NCBI RefSeq assembly: GCF_022760835.1
Contig: NZ_JAKTNQ010000015.1
Location: 1 to 57,496 of the forward strand
DNA from: Thermus altitudinis
GTDB lineage: Bacteria; Deinococcota; Deinococci; Deinococcales; Thermaceae
Length of the DNA stretch: 57,496 bases
Direction of reading: 5' to 3'
A model generated the notes under the pieces. The model was not told the origin of the DNA, ran no database searches, and worked only from the letters and a program-made list of their open reading frames with translations. Positions 33,842 to 44,085 of this stretch are shown piece after piece (positions within the stretch are counted from its first letter, which is position 1; each line of letters begins with the position of its first letter). The translations under genes and the position numbers were made by a program.

Positions 33842-35044
33842 TCACCCTTTTCTTTGAGGCGCCGTACGGACCACCCCCTTTTCCACAAGCCGGGCCACTT
33901 CTTCGGGGGCGTACCCGGCTTTCCTTAACACCTCTTCCGTGTGCTCTCCCAAAAGGGGCGGGGGTAGGGAGGGTTTTGCGGGGGTGCGGGAGAGAAAGCG
34001 CAAGGGGTTGGCCAGGGTGGGCAAAAGGCCCAAAAGGGGGTGGGAAAGGGTCCAGATGGCCCCCCGGGCCTGGGCCTGGGGATCTTGGAAGGCCTCGGCC
34101 AAGTCGTTGACGGGAGCGGCGGGGATGCCTGCCTCCTTGCACCTTTGGAGCCAGTAGGCCCGGGGCTGGGTCCGGAGAACGGCAAACAGGGCTTCCACTA
34201 CTTCCTCCCGGGCCTCCACCCTTTGGGGGTTGGTGGGGAACCGCTTTAAGAGGTCGGGTAAGTCCAGAACCTGGCAAAGCCGGGCAAACTGCTCGTCGTT
34301 CCCCACCGCTAAAACCAGCCAGCCGTCTGCGGCGGGAAAGGCCCCATAGGGCACGATCTGGGCGTGGGCGTTGCCCAGGCGCTTAGGGGGCTTTCCCGTG
34401 AGGAGGTAGCTTTCCCCCAGGTTGGCCAGGGCGAAGAGGCCCACGTCAAAAAGAGAAAGGTCTATGTGCTGGCCGAGGCCGCTTCTTTCCCGCTCCAAAA
34501 GGGCGGCAAGCACGGCCACCGCTCCCATCATGCCCGTCATCACGTCAATCCAGGCCACCCCCACCTTCATGGGGGGGCCCGCTGGCTCCCCGGTGACGGA
34601 CATGATGCCGGTATAGCCCTGCAAGGCGGCGTCGTACCCGGGTTCCTGGGCCCTGGGTCCCGTGTGGCCGAAACCGGTGATGGAAAGGTAGACCAGGCGG
34701 GGGTTTAGCTCTTTAAGGCTTTCGTAATCCAGACGGTAGCGCTTCAGGTCCCCGGTTTTGAAGTTCTCCACCAAGACATCGGCGCCTTGGGCTAGCCTCC
34801 GCACCACCTCCTGGCCCTCTGGGGTTTTCAAGTCCAAGGCCAAACTCCGCTTTCCTCGGTTCACGGAGAGGAAGTAGGCACTTTCCCCCTGGACAAAAGG
34901 AGGTCCCCACCCCCGGGTTTCGTCCCCCCAGGGGGGTTCCACCTTGATGACCTCGGCCCCTAGGTCGGCCAGGATCATGGTGCAAAGGGGGCCTGCCAGC
35001 ACCCGGGAAAGGTCCAGCACCTTGATGCCGGAAAGGGGTCGCAT
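33842..35044 (-). CDS. CaiB/BaiF (class III) CoA-transferase
   Basis: 400 residues. Class III CoA-transferases move CoA between carboxylic acids through a catalytic Asp. Evidence: LSGIKVLDLSRVLAGPLCTM at the start, GAEVIKVEPPWGDETRGWGP, YFLSVNRGKRSLALDLKTPE, ENFKTGDLKRY, the catalytic Asp in EPGYDAALQGYTGIMSVTGE near 165-184, and HIDLSLFDVGLFAL. The CoA partner acids are unknown and no pathway genes flank it. A TATGAT box lies six bases before the ATG. Confidence 0.93.
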   Translation of the reverse strand: MRPLSGIKVLDLSRVLAGPLCTMILADLGAEVIKVEPPWGDETRGWGPPFVQGESAYFLSVNRGKRSLALDLKTPEGQEVVRRLAQGADVLVENFKTGDLKRYRLDYESLKELNPRLVYLSITGFGHTGPRAQEPGYDAALQGYTGIMSVTGEPAGPPMKVGVAWIDVMTGMMGAVAVLAALLERERSGLGQHIDLSLFDVGLFALANLGESYLLTGKPPKRLGNAHAQIVPYGAFPAADGWLVLAVGNDEQFARLCQVLDLPDLLKRFPTNPQRVEAREEVVEALFAVLRTQPRAYWLQRCKEAGIPAAPVNDLAEAFQDPQAQARGAIWTLSHPLLGLLPTLANPLRFLSRTPAKPSLPPPLLGEHTEEVLRKAGYAPEEVARLVEKGVVRTAPQRKG

Positions 35045-35050
35045 GGGAGC

Positions 35051-35069
35051 ATCATAAACAAGCTATATT
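35051..35069. promoter_or_regulatory. Divergent leaderless promoters (CoA-transferase and permease)
   Basis: Minus-strand TATGAT (35051-35056) lies six bases before the ATG at 35044; plus-strand TATATT (35064-35069) lies six bases before the GTG at 35076. The two -10 boxes are seven bases apart. Confidence 0.55.
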
Positions 35070-35075
35070 GGTGGC

Positions 35076-35861
35076 GTGGGCCGGGCTTTAGGGCATCTTT
35101 TGGTCTTTTTGGTTCTCCTTTTCGTCCTCCTTCCCTTCCTCTGGATGGCCTACGCTGCTTTCATGCCCAAGGAAGCCGTGTACTCGGGGGAACTGTTCTC
35201 AAAGGTGGGTTTTAGCCTGGAGAACGTGCGGGGCTTGGCGAAAGAAGGGTTTTGGAGCCGGCTTTTCTTTTCCATGATGCTTTCTGGAGGGGTGGTCCTC
35301 CTTCAGCTCCTCACGGCCCTTTTGGCGGCTTACGCTTTGAGGGCTGGGCTTGGGCTTTTGCCCTTTTACCTGGTGCTTATGGCCGTACCCGCCGAGCTCC
35401 TTTTGGTACCCCTCTATGGCATTCTCAGAGGGCTTTCCCTTTTGGATACCGCCCTTGCCCTGGCCCTACCCTTTGCCGCTAGCCCCTTCGTCATCTACCT
35501 GGTCTACCAGGCCATGCGGGCGGTACCCGAGGAACTTTTGGAGGCAGCCCGGCTGGATGGGGCGGGGCACCGGGTGCTTCTTTTCCAGATCCTTTTCCCC
35601 TTGGTGCGGCCCACCTTGGTGGCGGCTGGGGTCTTGGCCTTCGCTGCCCATTGGAACCTGGTCCTCTACCCCCGGGTGATGGTTTCTGATCCAAGGTTTT
35701 GGACCCTTCAGACCTGGCTTACGGACCTGCAGCGCAAATACCCCACGGACTGGGGCCTTCTTTCTGCCGCTGCCCTCTTCTCGGTGCTTCCCATCGCCCT
35801 TCTCTATTTGCTCTTTGAGAGGCGGGTGGTCGCCACCTTTGAGGAGGGGCTTAAGGGCTAA
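35076..35861 (+). CDS. Carbohydrate-type ABC transporter permease (MalG-like)
   Basis: 261 residues, GTG start, six membrane helices. It has the cytoplasmic EAA loop EELLEAARLDGAGHRVLLFQ then ILFPLVRP near 155-180, which docks on an ATPase subunit. The layout (a periplasmic loop after helix 1, NVRGL) fits the MalG/UgpE class of importers. No binding protein, partner permease or ATPase gene is adjacent, so it is an orphan here and its sugar or other substrate is unknown. It ends 33 bases before the lipoprotein genes. Confidence 0.87.
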   Translation: MGRALGHLLVFLVLLFVLLPFLWMAYAAFMPKEAVYSGELFSKVGFSLENVRGLAKEGFWSRLFFSMMLSGGVVLLQLLTALLAAYALRAGLGLLPFYLVLMAVPAELLLVPLYGILRGLSLLDTALALALPFAASPFVIYLVYQAMRAVPEELLEAARLDGAGHRVLLFQILFPLVRPTLVAAGVLAFAAHWNLVLYPRVMVSDPRFWTLQTWLTDLQRKYPTDWGLLSAAALFSVLPIALLYLLFERRVVATFEEGLKG

Positions 35862-35894
35862 CGTGCTATCCTGAGGGCTAAGGGGGTGCAAGCC

Positions 35895-36416
35895 ATGCGG
35901 GTCCTGTTGGTGGTCTTGGCCCTGGCGTTGGCCGGCTGTCTGCCGGTTGCGGTTTTGCGCACTCCGGAGCCGGTTTCCGGAAGGAGTCTAGCCTTGGGCT
36001 TGAGTGCAGTGGGGCTGGAAGGGGGTGTGGCCCTTCTTCCCTATGCTGCCTACGCCGAGGGCAACGGCCAGACCGAGTATAGCTTTTCCGTTCAGATGGG
36101 CTTCAGGGCGGGGATCAAACAGGCCTTGGCCCCTGGGCTTTCCTTAGATATGGGCCTGACCTTGCCTCCCGTGCTGGGGGGGGATGCGGTGCCCCTGGCC
36201 CTGGATGCTGGGCTTTTGCTAGGGCTAGGGGGTGTCTACCTTTCTCCTAGGGTGCACTGGATTGGATTCCAGTCCCAGAATACGAGGGTGTCGGGCCTTC
36301 TCTACCAGGCTACCTTAGGCTATGCCGAGGAGGGGTTCTTAGGAGAGGGGAGCGTGCTCTTCCATGCCCAAGGGGGGGCAGTGCTTTTCGTGGTTTCCGC
36401 GGCCGTGCGTCTTTAG
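35895..36416 (+). CDS. Small lipoprotein, paralogue 1
   Basis: 173 residues from the ATG at 35895 (AAGGGGGTG precedes it at proper spacing; a GTG at 35886 is less likely). A signal peptide with lipobox LALAGC puts the lipidated Cys near residue 15. The mature part has strand-rich, Gly-rich repeats and looks like a small beta-barrel or beta-sheet protein of the envelope. It aligns with the following gene at CLPVAVLRTPEPVSGR, the [11 protein letters not shown] region and GVYLSPRVHWIG. Function unknown. Confidence 0.77.
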   Translation: MRVLLVVLALALAGCLPVAVLRTPEPVSGRSLALGLSAVGLEGGVALLPYAAYAEGNGQTEYSFSVQMGFRAGIKQALAPGLSLDMGLTLPPVLGGDAVPLALDAGLLLGLGGVYLSPRVHWIGFQSQNTRVSGLLYQATLGYAEEGFLGEGSVLFHAQGGAVLFVVSAAVRL

Positions 36417-36425
36417 GGGGCAGGT

Positions 36426-36989
36426 ATGCGGGTCTTGGTGGCTTTGATCCTGTGTGTGGCAGGGTGTGCCCCTATAGCTGTGCTTCGCCCGCCGGATCCG
36501 GTGCGGGGGCAGGTTTTCACGGTGGGAGGCAGTGTTTTCCCAAATCCCTACGGCCACGGCCAGTATCCGGTCTGGGCCGTACCCTACCTGGGATACGCCG
36601 GAGGGGATGGAACGTGGGAGTTTAACTTCTCCATCCAGTGGAGCATTAGGGTGGGGGGAAAGCTCAAACTGGCCCCAGGGTTGAGCTTGGATGGCGGCGT
36701 CAGCTTTCTCCCAGAATCGGACGCTTGGTTTGGGGACGTAGATCTAGGTCTGATCTTGGGTATGGATGGCTTCTACCTCTCTCCTCGCCTACACGCGTTG
36801 GGCAATAGGGATCAATACCGTTCCCGTACCGACCTTGCCTTCCAGGTGAGCCTGGGCTACTGGGGGGAGGGCTGGGCCGTGGAGGTGGGTTACGGCCCCT
36901 GTGGCTATTGCCAGATGGGTTGGGATTATAGCCGCTTGCACCAGGGGCCTTACGTGGCCTTGGGCCTCACCTTCGGAATCTCTCCCTAA
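36426..36989 (+). CDS. Small lipoprotein, paralogue 2
   Basis: 187 residues, lipobox VAGC with Cys near 14 ([14 protein letters not shown]). The mature part matches the preceding gene at [30 protein letters not shown] and [24 protein letters not shown] segment with two Cys is unique to this copy. It starts nine bases after the first paralogue stops (GGGCAGGT ribosome-binding site), so the two form a tandem duplicate operon. Its end overlaps rarA on the other strand by 23 bases. Function unknown. Confidence 0.77.
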   Translation: MRVLVALILCVAGCAPIAVLRPPDPVRGQVFTVGGSVFPNPYGHGQYPVWAVPYLGYAGGDGTWEFNFSIQWSIRVGGKLKLAPGLSLDGGVSFLPESDAWFGDVDLGLILGMDGFYLSPRLHALGNRDQYRSRTDLAFQVSLGYWGEGWAVEVGYGPCGYCQMGWDYSRLHQGPYVALGLTFGISP

Positions 36990-38205
36990 GGGCCTTAAGC
37001 CTCTCCCGCACCCGTTCCTCCCAGCCCTCCCCTGTGGCCTCAAAGAGAAGGAGGCCTTCCAGGCCCTCAGGCAGGTAGGCTTGGGCAAAGCTTCCCTCCT
37101 TATCCTCGTGGTAATAGGCATAGCCTTTGCCGTGGCCAAGGGCCTTCTGCAAACCGGTGGGAGCGTTCCTCAGATGGAGGGGCACGGGAGCGTGAGGATG
37201 GCTCTGGGCTACCTCCTCCGCTTTCCTCCAGGCGGTGTAAAGGCTATTGGACTTGGGGGCCAGGGCCAGGTAAACGGTGGCCTCCACCAGGGCTAGCTCC
37301 CCTTCCGGGCTTCCCAGGGCCTCGTAGGCCTCCTTGGCCGCTACCGCCAGGCGCAGGGCCAAGGGGTCTGCCAGGCCCACATCCTCCACCGCCACCCGGA
37401 TAAGACGGCGTGCCAGGTAGAGGGGGTCGGCCCCAGCCTTAAGAAGCCGGGCCAGATAGTAAAGGGAAGCGTCCACATGGCTTCCCCTCAGGCTTTTGTG
37501 GAGGGCGGAGACCAGGTCGTAAAACCTGTCCCCGCCCTTGTCCATGGCGAAGCGCTCGGCGCCCAGGGCTTCCCGTACGGTCCTTACGCTTACCTCTCCC
37601 AAGGAGGCGGCCAGCTCCAGGGTGTGGAGGGCGAAGCGGGCGTCGCCTGCGGCCGCCTGGGCCAGGAGGTGGAGGGCTCCCTCCTCAAAGGGGGTCCCTG
37701 GCAATCCCCTGGGGTCCGTGAGGGCCCTTTTGAGGAGGGAGAGGAGGTCCTCCTCGGAAAGGGGCCTTAAGGGGAAGAAGCGCAGGCGGGAGCGGAGGGC
37801 GGGGGTGAGCTCAAAGGCGGGGTTTTCTGCGGTGGCCCCCACCAGGGTGAGGAGGCCCGACTCCAGATGGGGCAGGAGGGCGTCCTGCTGGGCCCGGTTG
37901 AAGCGGTGCACCTCGTCCAGGAAAAGGACTAGGCTTCCTTCCCTCCGGGCCCTTTCCACCACCGCCCTTATCTCCCTAAGCCCAGCCTCCACCGCGGAAA
38001 GCCTAAGGAAGGGCTTGCCTACCCCCTGGGCCAGGATCTGGGCCAGGGTGGTCTTGCCCGTGCCCGGGGGGCCGAAGAGGACCATGGAGGAAAGCCTTTT
38101 CCCCTCCAGCATCCGCCTCAAAAGCCCCCGGGGCCCGGTGAGGTGGGGCTGGCCCAGGACCTCGTCCAAGGAGCGGGGCCGTAACCGTTCCGCCAGGGGC
38201 TCCAT
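36967..38205 (-). CDS. rarA: Replication-associated recombination protein A (RarA/MgsA, AAA+)
   Basis: 412 residues from the ATG at 38205, chosen because [19 protein letters not shown] is the family N-terminus and a TAACAT box lies seven bases upstream. It is a clamp-loader-like AAA+ ATPase acting at stalled forks. Evidence: Walker [19 protein letters not shown] near 42-59, Walker [21 protein letters not shown] near 90-110, sensor 1 [17 protein letters not shown], arginine finger SRLRFF, and a C-terminal tetramerisation domain with [20 protein letters not shown] and [20 protein letters not shown]. Confidence 0.94.
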   Translation of the reverse strand: MEPLAERLRPRSLDEVLGQPHLTGPRGLLRRMLEGKRLSSMVLFGPPGTGKTTLAQILAQGVGKPFLRLSAVEAGLREIRAVVERARREGSLVLFLDEVHRFNRAQQDALLPHLESGLLTLVGATAENPAFELTPALRSRLRFFPLRPLSEEDLLSLLKRALTDPRGLPGTPFEEGALHLLAQAAAGDARFALHTLELAASLGEVSVRTVREALGAERFAMDKGGDRFYDLVSALHKSLRGSHVDASLYYLARLLKAGADPLYLARRLIRVAVEDVGLADPLALRLAVAAKEAYEALGSPEGELALVEATVYLALAPKSNSLYTAWRKAEEVAQSHPHAPVPLHLRNAPTGLQKALGHGKGYAYYHEDKEGSFAQAYLPEGLEGLLLFEATGEGWEERVRERLKALRERFRR

Positions 38206-38257
38206 CCTCTTGATGTTAAGGCTGGGGTAAGGGGGGCATGGTAAGCTCGGAGGGAGC

Positions 38258-38959
38258 ATGCGCTGGCTTTTCCTGTTGCCCTGGGTCCTTTTTCTCCTTG
38301 GGCTTACCCCTTTAGCCTTGGCGGAACCCTTGGGTCAGGTGGGAAGAGGGTTTGGGCTTATCCTTTCCGCCCTCCTTTTGGCGGCTTCTGCAAGCCTCTT
38401 TTCCCGTTTCCCCGTGGCTTTTCGGGTGCAGTTTTTCTTGGTCTTGGGTATTGGGCTTTTGGCTTTCCAGTTAGCTTTGGAAGGGGCTTTGGCCCTTACC
38501 GGTTGGGGTTGGGTACAGTATGGGGAGGCTCGGGAATACACCGCCTTAGGAGGGGTCCTGGGGGCCCTGGCCTTGGGGGTAGCCTTCTTCTTGGGTACGG
38601 GACAGGAGGCGCCCCTTTTGCCGGCCTTAGGGGGCGTGGGTACCCCAGAGGACCTTCGCCGATTGGCGGGGGCTTTAGAGGGCCTGGCCTTACGGCGTCC
38701 TTTGGTGTTGGTGTACCTTTCCACCTCGGCGCCTCCTGAGCGCCTTCAGAAGGAGCTTCGGCGGGGGGATTTGGCTTTCCAGCTTTCAGGGGGATACCTT
38801 CTGGTCCTTCAGGGAAGCCGGCCCGAGGATGCTGCCGGGCTTCTTAGGCGACTGAAGGAGGGCTTTCCCCTTTCGGCCTACGCCGTGGAGCGTTGGCAGG
38901 GGGGAAGCCTGGAAAGGGTGCTGGCCCGCCTCGAGGCGGAAACCCTTCTCCAAACCTGA
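38258..38959 (+). CDS. Membrane protein with degenerate GGDEF-like domain
   Basis: 233 residues. Residues 1-115 hold about four membrane helices. The C-terminal ~100 residues ([60 protein letters not shown]) follow the secondary-structure order of a GGDEF diguanylate cyclase, but the GGDEF signature reads SGGYL and the metal-binding Asp is absent. It is probably catalytically dead and may be a c-di-GMP-related or other sensor. The domain call is by pattern only. A GGAGGG ribosome-binding site precedes the ATG. It diverges from rarA. Confidence 0.62.
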   Translation: MRWLFLLPWVLFLLGLTPLALAEPLGQVGRGFGLILSALLLAASASLFSRFPVAFRVQFFLVLGIGLLAFQLALEGALALTGWGWVQYGEAREYTALGGVLGALALGVAFFLGTGQEAPLLPALGGVGTPEDLRRLAGALEGLALRRPLVLVYLSTSAPPERLQKELRRGDLAFQLSGGYLLVLQGSRPEDAAGLLRRLKEGFPLSAYAVERWQGGSLERVLARLEAETLLQT

Positions 38960-38965
38960 CTTCGG

Positions 38966-39144
38966 TGTAGGGAGCGCGGGCTACACCGCCTATGAGGTGT
39001 ACCGGTTTCCCCTTTACCTTGGGCCGTTTGGGCCTCCGGTTCCCTACCCTTAGGCTCAGGGAGGTCAAGATGGAACAGGCCAAGGAGATCAGCCAGGCGT
39101 GGCAGGAAGCCCTGGAAACCTACGGGGAGCGGGAAGAGGAGTAA
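38966..39144 (+). pseudogene. Possible small gene remnant before the terminator
   Basis: The 229 bases between the GGDEF-like gene and typA hold no intact ORF longer than 24 codons. One short frame reads MEQAKEISQAWQEALETYGE from 39070 to a TAA at 39144, with GGAGGTC before the ATG. An upstream frame (TAYEVYRFPLYLGPFGPP) could be the front part of the same protein after a frameshift near 39030. The terminator directly after the TAA suggests a transcription unit once ended here. Family not recognised. Confidence 0.25.
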
Positions 39145-39157
39145 GGCCAATGGGGAT

Positions 39158-39194
39158 AGGGGGCCGGGGTCCTAGACCCGGCCCCCTCTTATTT
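39158..39194 (+). terminator. Intrinsic terminator after the GGDEF-like gene region
   Basis: A 13-bp G+C-rich stem with one bulged G (AGGGGGCCGGG...GTC with GACCCGGCCCCCT), loop CTA, then CTTATTT. It overlaps the typA stop, and may also stop typA transcription from the other side. Confidence 0.85.
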
Positions 39195-40952
39195 CCCCAC
39201 CAGGCGTTTGCGTTGCGAAGGGTCCAGCACCTTCTTGCGCAGGCGTAGGCTCTTGGGGGTGACCTCCAAAAGCTCGTCCTCGGCTAGGAACTCCAGGGCT
39301 TCCTCCAGGGAAAGCCGCCTTGGGGGCACCAGGCGGATGTTCTCGTCCGAGCCTGCGGCCCGGATGTTGGTGAGCTTTTTGGCGGTGGTGACGTTCACCT
39401 CCAGGTCCTTTTCCCGCACGTGCTCCCCCACGATCATGCCGACGTAGACCTCGGTGCCTGGCTCAATGAAGAACTGCACCCGCTCCTGCAGGCGGTTGAG
39501 GCTATAGGCGGTGGCCACCCCCGCTTCCATGGCCACAGCGCTTCCCGTGGTGCGGGTAGGGATGGGACCCGCCTCGGGGCCGAAGCCGTGGAAGGTGTGG
39601 CTCAAAAGCCCCTCCCCTCCGGTGAGGGAAAGGAAAAGGCTGCGGAAGCCAAAAAGCGCCCGGGCCGGTACCACGAACTCCGCCCTTACCCGCTCGCCCA
39701 CCTCCATGTGAAGCATTTCTGCCCGGCGGACCCCCAGGGCCTCCATGACGCTGCCGAAGCGGTCCTGAGGCACCTCTATCACCAGAAGCTCGTAGGGCTC
39801 GAGGCCCTCCCTGGTGAGCACCCGGGGCTGGCCCACGCTGAACTCGTATCCCTCCCGGCGCATGCTTTCCAGGAGGATGGCCAGGTGGAGCTCTCCCCGG
39901 CCCCGAAGCTCAAAGACCTCGGGGGCGACTTCCTCCACCTGGAGGGCCACGTTGGTGCGGAGCTCATTAAGGAGGCGCTCCTTTAGCTTCTGGCCGGTCA
40001 CGTGCACCCCTTCCCGTCCGGCAAAAGGGGAGGTGTTGGCGGTGAGGGTGAGGGCCACGGTGGGCTCGTCCACCTTCAGGCGGGGAAGGGCCTCCCGGGT
40101 CTGGGGGTCGGACAGGGTATCCCCGATCTCCACCCCTTCCACCCCCGCCAGGGCCACGATGTCCCCAGGCAGGCTCTCCGCCACCTCCACCCGCTCCAGG
40201 CCCTGGTGGGTGTAGACCGCCACCACCTTGGCGGAGAGGGTTTCGCCCTCTTTCAAGATGGCTATGTTTTCCCCCTTGCGCACCCGGCCCCGGGCCACCT
40301 TACCGATGGCGATGCGCCCCAGGTAGGGGGAGTGGTCCAGGTTGGCCACCAGAAGCTGGAACGGCCCCTCCTCCCACCGGGGCGAGGGGATGTGCTCGAG
40401 GATGGTTTGGAAAAGCTCGGAGAGATCCTCTTTGGGTTCCTCCCGCCAGGCCCGGCCATCCCGGCCGATGGCGTAGAGGTAGGGAAAGTCCAACTGCTCC
40501 TCCGTGGCCCCCAGCTCCACCATCAGGTCAAAGGTGAGGTTTAAGACCTCATCGGGGCGGGCTTCCTTCTTGTCCACCTTGTTGAGGACCACGAGGGGCT
40601 TGAGCCCAGCCTCTAGGGCCTTCCTTAGGACGAAGCGGGTCTGGGGCATGGGGCCTTCGGCGGCATCCACCAAAAGGAGCACCCCGTCCACCAGGGAAAG
40701 GGCCCGCTCCACCTCCCCGCCAAAGTCCGCATGGCCGGGGGTGTCCACGATGTTGATCTTCACCCCATCCCAGACCACGGCCGTATTCTTGGCCAGGATG
40801 GTGATGCCCCGCTCCTTCTCCAGGTCGCCCGAGTCCAGGATCCGCTCCCCCTCATCCTTGGCCAAGGCCTTGGCCTGGCGAAGCATGGTGTCCACCAAGG
40901 TGGTTTTCCCGTGGTCCACGTGGGCAATGATGGCAATATTTCTAATCTCCAT
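39189..40952 (-). CDS. typA: GTP-binding elongation-factor-like protein TypA/BipA
   Basis: 587 residues from MEIRNIAIIAHVDHGKTTLV; the longer open frame upstream runs into the opposite gene and does not resemble the family. It is a ribosome-binding translational GTPase involved in stress and ribosome assembly. Motifs: G1 AHVDHGKTTLVDT, G2 EKERGITILAKN, G3 DTPGHADFGGE, G4 VVLNKVDKKEARP; then EF-G-like domains III and V and the TypA-specific C-terminus, with FEPGTEVYVGMIVGEH-like IEPGTEVYVGMIVGEHVREK. Length is close to the usual ~600. A minus-strand TAGAGT lies about 20 bases upstream. Confidence 0.95.
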   Translation of the reverse strand: MEIRNIAIIAHVDHGKTTLVDTMLRQAKALAKDEGERILDSGDLEKERGITILAKNTAVVWDGVKINIVDTPGHADFGGEVERALSLVDGVLLLVDAAEGPMPQTRFVLRKALEAGLKPLVVLNKVDKKEARPDEVLNLTFDLMVELGATEEQLDFPYLYAIGRDGRAWREEPKEDLSELFQTILEHIPSPRWEEGPFQLLVANLDHSPYLGRIAIGKVARGRVRKGENIAILKEGETLSAKVVAVYTHQGLERVEVAESLPGDIVALAGVEGVEIGDTLSDPQTREALPRLKVDEPTVALTLTANTSPFAGREGVHVTGQKLKERLLNELRTNVALQVEEVAPEVFELRGRGELHLAILLESMRREGYEFSVGQPRVLTREGLEPYELLVIEVPQDRFGSVMEALGVRRAEMLHMEVGERVRAEFVVPARALFGFRSLFLSLTGGEGLLSHTFHGFGPEAGPIPTRTTGSAVAMEAGVATAYSLNRLQERVQFFIEPGTEVYVGMIVGEHVREKDLEVNVTTAKKLTNIRAAGSDENIRLVPPRRLSLEEALEFLAEDELLEVTPKSLRLRKKVLDPSQRKRLVGK

Positions 40953-40992
40953 GGGCGCACCCAATCCCCCCACTCTACCATGCGGGGGCGCG

Positions 40993-40998
40993 TAGGAT
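40993..40998 (+). promoter_or_regulatory. -10 box of the DUF1028-ndx1 operon
   Basis: TAGGAT, six bases before the ATG at 41005; leaderless. Confidence 0.5.
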
Positions 40999-41004
40999 AG
41001 GGGC

Positions 41005-42915
<1,911 letters not shown>

Positions 42916-42953
42916 GCCCGGGGCTACATAGGCTAGGGAGTCAGGGTGACAAG

Positions 42954-43562
42954 ATGGAACGCAAGATGGTGGAGATAGAGGAAACCGGCCTGGCCTTTGA
43001 AACGGAAATGGATTTGGAGCGCTTGCAGCGCCTTGCTGCGGAGTGGCTCCAGGTGATCGGTGAGGACCCTTCCCGTCAAGGTCTCGTTAAAACCCCTGAG
43101 CGGGTGGCCAAGGCCTGGGCCTTCCTCACCCGGGGTTACCGGCAGGATCTGAAGGCTATCGTGAACGAAGCCGTATTTCCCGCCGAGGGAAGTGAGATGG
43201 TGGTGGTGAAGGGCATAGAGTTCTACTCCATGTGCGAGCACCATCTCTTGCCCTTCTTTGGCCAGGTGCACATCGGCTACATTCCCAACGGGAAGATCCT
43301 AGGGCTTTCCAAGTTCGCCCGCATCGTGGACATGTTCGCCAGGAGGCTTCAGGTGCAAGAGCGCCTAGCGGTGCAGATCGCCGAGGCCATCCAGGAGGTC
43401 TTAGAGCCCCAGGGCGTGGGCGTGGTGGTGGAGGGGGTTCACCTCTGCATGATGATGCGGGGGGTGGAAAAGCAGCACTCCCGCACCACCACCAGTGCCA
43501 TGCTGGGGGTTTTCCGGGAAAGTGGGAAGACCCGGGAGGAGTTCCTAAGTCACCTCAAGTGA
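42954..43562 (+). CDS. folE: GTP cyclohydrolase I
   Basis: 202 residues from the ATG at 42954; a GTG at 42912 in frame would give an atypical extension, and AGGGTGA precedes the ATG. It makes dihydroneopterin triphosphate, the first step to tetrahydrofolate. Evidence: [20 protein letters not shown] near 92-111 (zinc Cys and His), [20 protein letters not shown] near 117-136, [11 protein letters not shown] and [20 protein letters not shown] near 163-182 (second zinc Cys). A two-way terminator follows. Confidence 0.95.
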   Translation: MERKMVEIEETGLAFETEMDLERLQRLAAEWLQVIGEDPSRQGLVKTPERVAKAWAFLTRGYRQDLKAIVNEAVFPAEGSEMVVVKGIEFYSMCEHHLLPFFGQVHIGYIPNGKILGLSKFARIVDMFARRLQVQERLAVQIAEAIQEVLEPQGVGVVVEGVHLCMMMRGVEKQHSRTTTSAMLGVFRESGKTREEFLSHLK

Positions 43563-43564
43563 AA

Positions 43565-43589
43565 CCCCCCTGCCAGGACAGGGGGGCTT
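43565..43589. terminator. Bidirectional terminator between folE and the lipoprotein gene
   Basis: Stem CCCCCCTG (43565-43572) with CAGGGGGG (43579-43586), six-base loop. On the minus strand it is followed by TTT, so it ends the fibre operon; on the plus strand it has only CTT. Confidence 0.75.
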
Positions 43590-43602
43590 AGCCAGGATCT
43601 CG

Positions 43603-44034
43603 TTACTCGGGGTTTTGGGGTGGGGCAGGGACCTCGCAGCCCGGCACCGCCACCTGGGGGGCTACTTGTTCCACCGCGATGGGGATTTCCGCATCCCCTA
43701 CCCCTTCCACGTGGATCCGCAGAAGGCCGCTTTGGGCTCCTAGCGGCACGCGGAACATCAAGGTGGCGGGATTCTGGGCCTGGGTGATCTCGGGGTTTTC
43801 CGCGGGCAAACCCGGATCCGGGGGGAATAGGGCATGGTTGGTACCGGCATCCCACTCCGCTTGTGTGCCGAAGGTGTTGCCCTTAAGGGCCATCCAGTCC
43901 CCTGCCCGCACGGTACACCCGGACACCACGTCGGGCTGGATGCTTTGAATGCGCAACTTCCCCGTGGTCTTGATGCCTTGAGGAGCCGAGCAGGCTACGA
44001 GGGCGAGAAGCAGGAGCCAAGGGATTCTTTTCAT
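43603..44034 (-). CDS. Small lipoprotein, last gene of the fibre operon
   Basis: 143 residues. Signal with lipobox LALVAC; lipidated Cys at 15 (MKRIPWLLLLALVACSAPQ). The mature part is a single beta-sandwich-like domain: IQSIQPDVVSGCTVRAGDWM then LKGNTFGTQAEWDAG and ATLMFRVPLGAQSGLLRIHV, reminiscent of IPT/TIG domains. Two further Cys (near 40 and 134) could form a disulfide. AAAGGAGGT precedes the ATG. It lies after a strong intercistronic hairpin and before the operon terminator. Specific function not recognised. Confidence 0.72.
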   Translation of the reverse strand: MKRIPWLLLLALVACSAPQGIKTTGKLRIQSIQPDVVSGCTVRAGDWMALKGNTFGTQAEWDAGTNHALFPPDPGLPAENPEITQAQNPATLMFRVPLGAQSGLLRIHVEGVGDAEIPIAVEQVAPQVAVPGCEVPAPPQNPE

Positions 44035-44050
44035 GCTACCTCCTTTAGCT

Positions 44051-44077
44051 CCCCGGAGAGCTTTTAGCTCTCCGGGG
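44051..44077 (-). repeat. Perfect 12-bp intercistronic hairpin
   Basis: CCCCGGAGAGCT and AGCTCTCCGGGG with a three-base loop sit between the two lipoprotein genes, after the stop of the first. No T tract follows on the minus strand, so it is better read as a partial terminator or an mRNA-stabilising hairpin. Confidence 0.6.
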
Positions 44078-44085
44078 GGAAGGTT

